Of a stretch of DNA of 5,432 nt, positions 1-5,388 are shown in pieces. The notes under the pieces were generated by a model that saw nothing but the letters and a program-made list of their open reading frames with translations, made no database searches and was not told the DNA's origin. The stretch comes from Pseudomonadota bacterium (GTDB taxonomy: Bacteria; Pseudomonadota; Alphaproteobacteria; Caulobacterales; Caulobacteraceae), in assembly GCA_023416055.1 (NCBI GenBank), contig JAEZIH010000244.1:1-5432 (forward strand), given 5' to 3'. Positions within the stretch are counted from its first letter, which is position 1; each line of letters starts with the position of its first letter. The translations under genes were made by a program, and so were the position numbers.

Positions 1-1185
1 GGGCTGGATACGCGCATCGGGGCCCTGACCGAGAATTTCGACCGGCGCCTGACCGCCTTCGCCGAGCTGCAGCAGAAGGTCGGGACCGACCTCGCCGACG
101 GCCAGCACAAGCGGCTGGCCGAGACCAACAAGGCGGTCGGCGATCTGACGAAGACCCTGGCCGAGCAGCAGCTCGAGGGCCGCAAGGCCATGGCGGCCGA
201 ACTGGACAAGGTCCGCACCACCCTGACCGCCAACATGGAGCAGCTGCGCAAGGAGAACGAGGCCAAGCTGGAGCAGATGCGCGCCACCGTGGACGAGAAG
301 CTGCAGGCGACCCTCGACCAGCGGCTGGACGCCAGCTTCAAGCAGGTCTCCGACCGGCTGGAGTCGGTGCAGAAGGGGCTGGGCGAGATGCAGACCCTGG
401 CCACCGGCGTCGGCGACCTGAAGCGGGTGCTGACCAATGTGAAGTCGCGCGGCACCTGGGGCGAGGTGCAGCTGGGCGCCCTGCTGGAGGACACCCTCAG
501 CGCCGAGCAGTACGCCGCCCAGGTGGCCATCCGCCCGCGCAGCCCCGAGCGGGTCGACTTCGCCGTCCGCCTGCCCGGCCACGACGACCAGGGCCAGGTC
601 TGGCTGCCGATCGACTGCAAATTCCCGCACGAGGACTACGCTCGCCTGCTGGCGGCGCAGGAGGCGGCCGATCCGGCCGCGGTCGAGCTGGCCGGCAAGG
701 CGCTGGAGAAGGCGGTGGCGGCGCAGGCGAAGTCGGTGGCGGAGAAGTATATCCACCCGCCGCACTCGACGGACTTCGCCTACCTCTACCTGCCGACCGA
801 GGGGCTGTTCGCGGAGATCGTGCGCCGCGACGGCTTCGTGGCCGACCTGCGGACGAAGTACCGGGTCGAGGTGGCCGGTCCCAGCAACCTGACCGCCCTG
901 CTGAACAGCCTGCGCGTCGGCTTCCGCTCGCTGCAGATCCAGAAGAAGTCCAGCGAGGTGTGGACCGAGCTGGGCAAGGTGAAGACCGCCTTCGAGCGCT
1001 ACGGCGACGCCCTGCACGCCGTCGACAAGAAGCTGGACGAGGCCAAGAACAAGGTCTCCGACGTCAGCCGCAAGCACACGGCCGTCATCCGCAGCCTTCG
1101 CAATGTCGAGGCCGTGCCGCTGCTCGGCGGCGAGGCGGAGCCGGAGCGGCTGCCCGCCCCGGCCGAGGACGTGGCGGCCGAATAG
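1..1185 (+). CDS. rmuC: RmuC family DNA recombination protein (5' end cut by window)
   Basis: The reading frame is open from base 1 to the TAG at 1183-1185, giving 394 residues without the true start. The ATG at 190 is internal (residue 64), because the frame continues upstream with typical RmuC coiled-coil sequence. Residues 1 to about 140 are heptad-rich, charged coiled coil. The RmuC core follows, with the conserved SRGTWGEVQLGALLE (149-163), LPIDCKFPHEDY (202-213), DFAYLYLPTEGLF (258-270) and NLTALLNSLRVGFRSLQIQ (296-314) blocks. E155, D205 and K207 fit the PD-(D/E)XK-like nuclease core proposed for this family. RmuC proteins are known for limiting recombination at inverted repeats and are usually anchored by an N-terminal membrane helix, which would lie before the window. 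The C-terminal tail (from about 370) is Ala/Pro/Glu-rich and not conserved. No terminator is evident behind it. Family assignment is very secure; the exact biochemical activity is not settled. Confidence 0.97.
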   Translation, partial: GLDTRIGALTENFDRRLTAFAELQQKVGTDLADGQHKRLAETNKAVGDLTKTLAEQQLEGRKAMAAELDKVRTTLTANMEQLRKENEAKLEQMRATVDEKLQATLDQRLDASFKQVSDRLESVQKGLGEMQTLATGVGDLKRVLTNVKSRGTWGEVQLGALLEDTLSAEQYAAQVAIRPRSPERVDFAVRLPGHDDQGQVWLPIDCKFPHEDYARLLAAQEAADPAAVELAGKALEKAVAAQAKSVAEKYIHPPHSTDFAYLYLPTEGLFAEIVRRDGFVADLRTKYRVEVAGPSNLTALLNSLRVGFRSLQIQKKSSEVWTELGKVKTAFERYGDALHAVDKKLDEAKNKVSDVSRKHTAVIRSLRNVEAVPLLGGEAEPERLPAPAEDVAAE

Positions 1186-1189
1186 AAGC

Positions 1190-1244
1190 TGACAAGGGTG
1201 CTTGACACCCCAGCGGCGTGATGTAAAACACCCTTGTCATCACG
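1190..1244. promoter_or_regulatory. Nested inverted repeats, probable operator of the membrane protein/regulator cassette
   Basis: Three inverted repeats overlap in the gap between rmuC and the next gene. TGACAAGGGTG at 1190-1200 is an exact reverse complement of 1229-1239 (11 bp, 28-base spacer). CGTGATG at 1217-1223 is an exact reverse complement of 1238-1244 (7 bp, 14-base spacer, centre between 1230 and 1231). GGGTG at 1196-1200 pairs with CACCC at 1206-1210. The second repeat also contains imperfect half-sites TGTAAA (1222-1227) and TTGTCA (1234-1239) about the same centre. The repeats flank and overlap a TTGACA box, and no T-run follows, so an operator is more likely than a terminator. 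Binding by the Cro/CI-type regulator encoded downstream is inferred, not shown. Confidence 0.6.
1202..1229 (+). promoter_or_regulatory. Sigma70-type promoter for the membrane protein/regulator cassette
   Basis: A perfect TTGACA lies at 1202-1207, preceded by C as in many alphaproteobacterial -35 boxes. The -10 element is less clear. TAAAAC at 1224-1229 gives a 16-base spacer, while TGTAAA at 1222-1227 matches the consensus better but leaves only 14 bases. Transcription would start near 1235, inside the palindrome centred on 1230.5, so a protein bound there would block the promoter. The first gene follows with a ribosome binding site CAGGGAG at 1246-1252, seven bases before the ATG at 1260. 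Confidence 0.5.
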
Positions 1245-1259
1245 ACAGGGAGCCCTCGC

Positions 1260-1706
1260 ATGAACGCCGGCGACAAGCCCAGACGGCCCTACGGCCTTGG
1301 AACCTATCTGCTGGTCGTGCTTGGCGTCGGGGTGATCGGGGCCGTCGTCGGCGGCGTCGCCGGGGCCTTCGGCGATACGCCCGGACCGGCGGGTCTGGCC
1401 ATCACCGCCGCCTCCATCAGTCTCGCCATGGCTCTCGCCTTCGCCGCCTGCGTCTGGTGGTGGCGCGGCATCGACGAGGCGGCGCGCGAGGCCCACAAGT
1501 GGGCCTGGTGGTGGGGCGGCTCGGGCGGCATGGCGATCGGCATCGTCCTGTTCAGCGTTCTCTCCCTGCGCGGCGAGGACGTGGCCCCCGCCGAGATCGG
1601 CGCCAGCGCGCCCGACCTGCTGGTCACCGGCGCCTGGACCATCCTGCTGTTCCAGCTGGCCGGCTACAGCGTCGCCTGGGCCGTCTGGTGGCTGAAGCAC
1701 CGCTAG
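1260..1706 (+). CDS. Small four-helix, tryptophan-rich inner membrane protein, unknown function
   Basis: This 148-residue protein has four hydrophobic segments, at about 13-36, 45-67, 82-103 and 120-144. The basic N-terminus (KPRRP) and the KHR C-terminus suggest both ends are cytoplasmic, so the short 69-80 loop is cytoplasmic and the 104-119 loop periplasmic. Eleven tryptophans cluster at the membrane edges (66-68, 81, 83-85, 126, 140, 143-144), around the conserved-looking loop RGIDEAAREAHKWAW (69-83). The start is supported by CAGGGAG at 1246-1252. The stop overlaps the ribosome binding site of the next gene, which begins 10 bases later, so the two are surely co-expressed. Small membrane proteins next to a YozG-like Cro/CI regulator are a recurring pair in bacteria, including proteins of the DUF2178 type. 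I recognise the arrangement but cannot name this family. A role in sensing membrane stress or in controlling the partner regulator is conjecture. Confidence 0.85.
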   Translation: MNAGDKPRRPYGLGTYLLVVLGVGVIGAVVGGVAGAFGDTPGPAGLAITAASISLAMALAFAACVWWWRGIDEAAREAHKWAWWWGGSGGMAIGIVLFSVLSLRGEDVAPAEIGASAPDLLVTGAWTILLFQLAGYSVAWAVWWLKHR

Positions 1707-1716
1707 GAGGCGCAGG

Positions 1717-1911
1717 ATGAACAACCGCCTCAAGGTGCTGCGCGCCGAACGCGACTGGAGCCAGGCCGACCTGGCCGAGCGGCTCGGCGTCTCGCGCCAG
1801 ACCGTCAACGCCCTCGAGACCGGCCGCTACGACCCCTCCCTCCCCCTGGCCTTCCGCATCGCCCGCGTCTTCGGCCAGCCCATCGAATCCATCTTCCTCG
1901 ACGCCGAGTGA
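1717..1911 (+). CDS. Small XRE (Cro/CI) family transcriptional regulator
   Basis: The 64-residue protein is almost nothing but a helix-turn-helix domain. Residues 5-10 form the first helix, SQADLAERLG (15-24) the second, and SRQTVNALETG (26-36) the recognition helix. The RYDPSLPLAFRIARVFG segment (37-53) and the terminal IESIFLDAE are characteristic of the short YozG-like HTH_3 regulators. There is no sensor or dimerisation domain beyond the fold, so it probably acts as a dimer on paired half-sites. AGGAGG at 1705-1710 overlaps the stop of the upstream gene and fixes the ATG at 1717. It sits as the second gene of a cassette behind nested inverted repeats, so repression of its own operon is the simplest reading, though inferred. 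The membrane protein upstream may modulate it. Family assignment is secure; its targets are unknown. Confidence 0.93.
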   Translation: MNNRLKVLRAERDWSQADLAERLGVSRQTVNALETGRYDPSLPLAFRIARVFGQPIESIFLDAE

Positions 1912-1945
1912 TGCTCCGTTCCAACCCCTCCCCCAAGGACCCGAC

Positions 1946-2935
1946 ATGACCCTCAAGAAGCGCCTCAAGACCACTGCCGCGACCCTCGGCCGCCTGAGCC
2001 TCGGCGCCGTCCTGGGCCTTGGCCTCGCCGCCGCGGTGCTCGCGCCCGGAAGGTCCCTGGCCCAGGCCGCCGTTCAGGCCGAACCCGCTGCTCCGGCCCT
2101 CCGCGCCGTCGTGCCCGCCGAGGGCGCCGGTCCCGGCCTCTGGGTGGTCACCGACGAGGACTCCGTCATCTATCTGTTCGGCACCGTCCACGTGCTGCGG
2201 CCGACCACCGCCTGGGGCTCGGCGCGGGTTGACGCGGCCTTCGACAGCGCCTCCGAGATCTGGTTTGAAATCTCCAATCCGGATGACCAGGCGGCGATGA
2301 TGCCGATCATCCAGCAGCACGGCATGGATCCGGCCCGGCCGCTCTCCAGCCTGCTCACCGCCGAGGAGATCGCCAAGCTCGACGAGGTGGCGAAGATCAT
2401 GGGGGCCAGCGCGGCCCAACTCGACGTGCTGCGGCCCTGGCTCGCCGCCCTGACCCTGCAGATGGCCCCGCTCGCCAAGGCCGGCTACGACCCGCAATCG
2501 GGCGTCGAGCTGATCCTCAAGGCCCGCGCCGAGGCCGCAGGCAAGCCGGTCAAGGCCTTTGAAACCATCGATGAGCAGGTCCGCATCCTGGCCACCATGC
2601 CCGAGGAGGTTCAGCTCAAGATGCTCCGCGCCTCGCTTGAGGACTTCGACGAAGCGACCGCCACGCTCGACAGGATGGTGGAGTCCTGGGCCGCCGGCGA
2701 CGCGGCCGCGCTGGATCAGGTCATCGTCGAGGAGATGAAGGTCGACACCCCGGAGATCTACGAAGCGCTGCTGGTCCGCCGCAACCGGAACTGGGCCGAC
2801 CAGATCCAGACCCTGCTCGAGGGTTCGGGCACTGTCTTCATCGCCGTCGGCGCCGGTCACCTGGTCGGCGAGGACAGCGTCCAGGCCATCCTCGAAAGCC
2901 GCGGCGTCGAGGTCGGCGAGGCCCCGGCGAACTGA
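1946..2935 (+). CDS. Exported TraB/GumN family protein (putative Tiki-like metalloprotease fold)
   Basis: The 329-residue protein begins with a basic KKRLK stretch, a hydrophobic segment (about 17-33) and SLAQA, fitting a Sec signal peptide cleaved after about residue 41. The mature part shows the TraB/GumN hallmarks: LWVVTDEDSVIYLFGTVHVL (65-84) with the GxxH motif at 79-82, an acidic WFEI strand (106-109), SGVE (185-188), KPVKAFETIDEQ (200-211), RRNRNWA (278-284) and VFIAVGAGHLVG (297-308) with a second conserved His. In eukaryotic Tiki relatives the GxxH and GxxH-like histidines bind metal for proteolysis; activity of bacterial members is mostly untested. Location should be periplasmic or envelope-attached. 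The start is supported by AAGGA at 1935-1939, six bases before the ATG. It lies 34 bases behind the regulator gene with no visible promoter between, so co-transcription is plausible. A strong terminator follows the stop. A functional link to the two genes upstream is unproven. Confidence 0.93.
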   Translation: MTLKKRLKTTAATLGRLSLGAVLGLGLAAAVLAPGRSLAQAAVQAEPAAPALRAVVPAEGAGPGLWVVTDEDSVIYLFGTVHVLRPTTAWGSARVDAAFDSASEIWFEISNPDDQAAMMPIIQQHGMDPARPLSSLLTAEEIAKLDEVAKIMGASAAQLDVLRPWLAALTLQMAPLAKAGYDPQSGVELILKARAEAAGKPVKAFETIDEQVRILATMPEEVQLKMLRASLEDFDEATATLDRMVESWAAGDAAALDQVIVEEMKVDTPEIYEALLVRRNRNWADQIQTLLEGSGTVFIAVGAGHLVGEDSVQAILESRGVEVGEAPAN

Positions 2936-2959
2936 TCGGGCGGCCCGCCTGACGAAACC

Positions 2960-2995
2960 GGCCCGGCGTCCTCGCGGCGCCGGGCCTTTTCTTTT
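2960..2995 (+). terminator. Intrinsic terminator of the TraB/GumN transcript
   Basis: GGCCCGGCG at 2960-2968 pairs perfectly with CGCCGGGCC at 2978-2986 (9 bp, 9-base loop). TTTTCTTTT follows at once (2987-2995). It lies 24 bases past the TGA of the TraB/GumN gene and isolates that transcript from the tRNA gene downstream. Confidence 0.9.
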
Positions 2996-3014
2996 CCGCA
3001 GCCCCGTCTATGTT
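2986..3014 (+). promoter_or_regulatory. Possible promoter of the tRNA-Gly gene
   Basis: TATGTT at 3009-3014 matches the -10 consensus at four of six bases and lies 26 bases before the tRNA. The matching -35 position (CTTTTC at 2986-2991, 17-base spacer) is poor and overlaps the end of the preceding terminator. The tRNA needs its own promoter because a strong terminator stands in front of it, and this is the best candidate in the 45-base gap. Weak call. Confidence 0.3.
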
Positions 3015-3040
3015 CCGCGCCCTGCCGGGCCCACGCCTGC

Positions 3041-3115
3041 GCGGCCGTAGTTCAGAGGTAGAACGTCAGCTTCCCAAGCTGAATGTCGCGGGTTCGATTC
3101 CCGCCGGCCGCTCCA
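3041..3115 (+). tRNA. tRNA-Gly(CCC), with encoded CCA
   Basis: A complete cloverleaf can be folded. The acceptor stem GCGGCCG (3041-3047) pairs exactly with CGGCCGC (3105-3111). The D arm is GTTC/GAAC (3050-3053 with 3061-3064). The anticodon stem TCAGC/GCTGA (3066-3070 with 3078-3082) encloses loop TTCCCAA. The T stem GCGGG/CCCGC (3088-3092 with 3100-3104) encloses TTCGATT. The discriminator base is T3112, followed by CCA at 3113-3115. The anticodon CCC (3073-3075) reads the glycine codon GGG; discriminator U and C35 with C36 are glycine identity elements. It decodes one of the four glycine codons and is normally accompanied elsewhere by GCC and UCC isoacceptors. Confidence 0.97.
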
Positions 3116-3117
3116 GC

Positions 3118-3133
3118 CGCCCCCGCGGGGGCG
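3118..3133. repeat. 16-base perfect GC palindrome just behind the tRNA
   Basis: CGCCCCCGCGGGGGCG is its own reverse complement and starts three bases after the tRNA CCA. It can form a six-base-pair stem with a CGCG loop in RNA. No T-run follows; instead there is a run of nine C at 3145-3153. It could assist 3' trimming or slow polymerase behind the tRNA, but could equally be composition-driven. Confidence 0.5.
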
Positions 3134-3241
3134 CTGCGCGGCCTCCCCCCCCCAGTCTTGCAATGGCCGGAGAAGGCCCCGGATGATCAGCCCGGTCGAC
3201 GAAGACTGGCCCAGGCGTCAGGACCCATGTCGGCCCTCCAC

Positions 3242-3286
3242 AAAGAAAAAAGGGCGGAGCCGCGAGGCCCCGCCCTTCTTCTTCTT
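3242..3286 (-). terminator. Intrinsic terminator of the peptide transporter gene, possibly bidirectional
   Basis: AAGGGCGG (3250-3257) pairs with CCGCCCTT (3270-3277), and GCC (3259-3261) with GGC (3266-3268) around a four-base loop. Read on the - strand, the one opposed pair between these blocks is G-U, so the stem is continuous over 12 pairs, and it runs into a T-rich tract (six T, C, three T, overlapping the stem end). It lies 24 bases past the stop codon of the transporter. On the + strand the stem is followed by TTCTTCTTCTT (3276-3286), so it may also stop transcription from the tRNA side, less efficiently because of the A/C mismatch in that direction. Confidence 0.85.
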
Positions 3287-3301
3287 GCGTCCTCCGCCGG
3301 A

Positions 3302-5233
3302 TCAGGCGGGGGTGCTGGCCTGCGGCCGGGCCACGTTGCCGTCTTCCTGGCCGCGGTCCGTCAGGTCCGGGCCCGGATGGTTGTCCGGGTCGTTGGCCCC
3401 GTGCGACCAGCCTTTGATGAAGAAGCTGATCACGATGAACAGCACGCCGATCGCCATGCCGCCCCAGCCCAGCTTCTCGAACACCTCGAGCGAGGTGCGC
3501 AGGGCCAGGCCGGGATCCAGCACCTGACCGCCGACGGTCTCGGTGCCGGCCAGGCCGGCGATCCAGCCGCCCACGTACTGGGCGATCGAGCTGGCCAGGA
3601 ACCACACGGCCATCATGAAGCTGACCACCTTGGGCAGGGACAGCTTGGTGATCTCCGACAGGCCCACAGGCGACAGGAACAGCTCGCCCAGGGTGTGGAA
3701 CATGTAGAGCAGGCCCAGCAGCAGGATCGGCATCCGGAAGGCGGAGTCAGCCATGCCCGCGCCCCACACCACGATCATGAAGCCCAGACCGACCTGCAGC
3801 AGGCCGAGGCCGAACTTCATGGTCGGGTTGGGATCGAGATTGCGCTTGGCGAGGAAGGCCCACAGCGCCGCCATGATCGGGGCGAAGATCAGAATGAAGC
3901 CGGCGTTGAACGACTGGGTCTGCGCCGCCGTCACGGTGGCGTCGATCCAGAAGCCCGAGGGCGTGATGCCCGCCGCCTGCAGCTGCGCCGGCGTGCCGAC
4001 CGTGATGCCCAGGAACTGGAACGCCGTCGGCGTCAGGCTCAGGTCGACGTTGCGGTCGGCGAACAGGTTCAGCGAGGTGCCGGCCTGTTCGAACAGGGTG
4101 AAGAACACCACCGAGCCGAAGATCAGAACCACCGCCAGCATCATGCGCTCGCGCTGGACCTTGTTCTCGCAGACCTTGATGATCACCCAGGCGATGAACG
4201 CCAGCGAGGCCAGGGTCGCCAGGCCGAGGACCCAGCCGACCACGGCGTTGCGCTGGACCAGGAACCAGACGAGGCCCACACCCAGCACGCTCAGCAGATA
4301 GATCGACCATTCGCGGTTGATCGGCCCCAGCAGCGGCTTCTTGAGGTTGGCGCCCTCGGGCGGCTCGCCCTTGCCCTGCAGCAGCGGCTTGCCGAGCACG
4401 AACACCACCCAGCCCAGCGCCATGCCGATGCCGGCGAGGCCGAAGCCGGCCCACCAGCCGACCGTCTGGCCGAGGTAGCCGCACAGCACCGCCGCCCAGA
4501 AGGCGCCTAGGTTGATGCCGTAGTAGTAGAGGGTGAAGCCGGAATCCCGGCGTGGATCCCCCTGCGGATACAGCTGGCCGACGATGGTCGAGATGTTCGG
4601 CTTCAGGAAGCCGACCCCCATGATGATGAGCGACACCGCCAGGTAGAAGACGTTCACCCCCGCCAGGTCGCGGGTCTTGGTGATGGTGTACTCGCTGGTC
4701 GGAATCACCGCCGGCAGGGTCGAGGTCGCCGGCAGGCCCTGGATGGCCAGGCCGTTCTCGGCCGGGGCGAAGGCGTATTTCTGGCCGTCGACGACGATGC
4801 CCACGTCACGGGCGGCGCCGCGGCCATCGGCCTGGATCTCGTAGGTCGTGCCCGCGTAGGTCAGGGTCTCCGTGGCCGGACGGCCCTCGAAGGCCATCAT
4901 GCCGTGACCGGCCACCAGCAGCAGGGCGCCGAAGGCGACCGCCTTGCGCGTGCCGATGAAGCGGTCGGCCATGATGCCGCCGATCAGCGGAAGCAGGTAC
5001 ACCAGCGAGGTGTAGGAGCCGTAGGTCGACGAGGCCGTGGCGTCGTCGAACAGGAAATGCTGGGTCAGGAAGAAGATCAGGATGCCGCGCATCCCGTAGT
5101 AGGAGAACCGCTCCCACATCTCGGCGAAGAACAGGATGATCAGCCCGCGCGGGTGGTTCTTCAGGATCTGCAGCAGGACGGGAATGCCCGTCAGCAGCGT
5201 GATGATCAGACCGGCGATGATGACGATGTTCAT
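3302..5233 (-). CDS. POT/PTR2 family proton-coupled peptide transporter
   Basis: This 643-residue inner membrane protein has the hallmarks of proton-dependent oligopeptide transporters. ExxERFxYYG occurs as EMWERFSYYG (38-47), the cytoplasmic MFS loop as ADRFIGTRK (89-97), GFLKPN with the conserved Lys211, the PTR2 signature FTLYYYGINLGAF (233-245), FEQAGTSLNLFADR (381-394), and LGELFLSPVGLSEITKLS (515-532) with Glu517. Members import di- and tripeptides with protons, and Glu38, Glu41, Arg42 and Lys211 correspond to coupling residues. I count twelve MFS helices, two linker helices between TM6 and TM7 (about 309-353), and one extra hydrophobic N-terminal segment (2-22). Common bacterial members have about 450-520 residues. 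The excess here is that helix, an insert at about 116-190 between TM3 and TM4, a longer TM7-TM8 loop (390-440), and a polar tail (610-643). GGGAGG (complement of 5240-5245), six bases before the ATG, supports the start. It is monocistronic here and convergent with the tRNA. The exact substrate is unknown. Confidence 0.95.
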   Translation of the reverse strand: MNIVIIAGLIITLLTGIPVLLQILKNHPRGLIILFFAEMWERFSYYGMRGILIFFLTQHFLFDDATASSTYGSYTSLVYLLPLIGGIMADRFIGTRKAVAFGALLLVAGHGMMAFEGRPATETLTYAGTTYEIQADGRGAARDVGIVVDGQKYAFAPAENGLAIQGLPATSTLPAVIPTSEYTITKTRDLAGVNVFYLAVSLIIMGVGFLKPNISTIVGQLYPQGDPRRDSGFTLYYYGINLGAFWAAVLCGYLGQTVGWWAGFGLAGIGMALGWVVFVLGKPLLQGKGEPPEGANLKKPLLGPINREWSIYLLSVLGVGLVWFLVQRNAVVGWVLGLATLASLAFIAWVIIKVCENKVQRERMMLAVVLIFGSVVFFTLFEQAGTSLNLFADRNVDLSLTPTAFQFLGITVGTPAQLQAAGITPSGFWIDATVTAAQTQSFNAGFILIFAPIMAALWAFLAKRNLDPNPTMKFGLGLLQVGLGFMIVVWGAGMADSAFRMPILLLGLLYMFHTLGELFLSPVGLSEITKLSLPKVVSFMMAVWFLASSIAQYVGGWIAGLAGTETVGGQVLDPGLALRTSLEVFEKLGWGGMAIGVLFIVISFFIKGWSHGANDPDNHPGPDLTDRGQEDGNVARPQASTPA

Positions 5234-5237
5234 CGGA

Positions 5238-5290
5238 CACCTCCCCCAAATCGCCGGGCGCGGGGCCCGGCAGAAGCGCGCAGGGCGCTT
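5238..5290 (-). promoter_or_regulatory. 5' leader of the peptide transporter: ribosome binding site and two adjacent hairpins
   Basis: On the - strand the ATG is preceded by GGGGGAGG (complement of 5240-5247), a strong ribosome binding site. Just upstream are two perfect inverted repeats in tandem. GCCGGGC (5253-5259) pairs with GCCCGGC (5265-5271) around five bases, and AAGCGC (5274-5279) pairs with GCGCTT (5285-5290) around five bases; only two bases separate the hairpins. Neither is followed by a T-run, so they are not terminators. They leave the ribosome binding site itself unpaired. A role in mRNA stability or translation is possible but inferred. Confidence 0.5.
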
Positions 5291-5359
5291 CCCTTATCCG
5301 TCATTTGCAACGGCTCACTCCCGACAATTGCTGCGCCCCACCTGACGCGCGAAGGCGCA

Positions 5360-5388
5360 TAAGCAGCACGGCAGGCAAGACCGGACAA
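5360..5388 (-). promoter_or_regulatory. Weak promoter candidate for the peptide transporter
   Basis: Read on the - strand, TTGTCC (complement of 5383-5388) is followed after 17 bases by TGCTTA (complement of 5360-5365). The -35 box matches consensus at four of six bases, and the -10 box is poor. The resulting leader would be about 120 bases and would include both hairpins. Other weak boxes exist in this gap, so this is only the best of several poor candidates. Confidence 0.2.

Noticed and set aside
1190..1239. Inverted repeat behind rmuC as an rmuC terminator
   Set aside because: The loop is 28 bases long, no T-run follows the right arm, and the repeat encloses a promoter-like TTGACA box.
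999..1808. 269-codon open frame on the - strand
   Set aside because: It overlaps rmuC, the promoter region, the membrane protein and the regulator in antisense, with Gly/Ala/Arg/Ser-rich composition and no motif.
1805..2860. 351-codon open frame on the - strand
   Set aside because: It is antisense to the well-supported regulator and TraB/GumN genes, has low-complexity Gly/Arg/Asp/Leu composition, no domain, and is explained by high GC.
3066..3605. 179-codon open frame on the - strand, ending in RPAGIEPATFSLGS
   Set aside because: The C-terminal end is simply the antisense translation of the tRNA-Gly gene, a well-known source of spurious predicted proteins, and the rest overlaps the terminator and the transporter gene. 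It has low-complexity Arg/Pro/Gly composition.
3083..4510. 475-codon open frame on the + strand
   Set aside because: It begins inside the tRNA and runs antisense through the POT gene. The protein is His/Gln/Glu/Arg-rich with no recognisable domain, as expected for the opposite strand of a GC-rich membrane protein gene.
361..4546. Scattered GANTC sites (for example 361, 3096) as CcrM/GcrA control
   Set aside because: They lie in coding sequence or the tRNA at about the frequency expected by chance, none in a promoter position that I can support.
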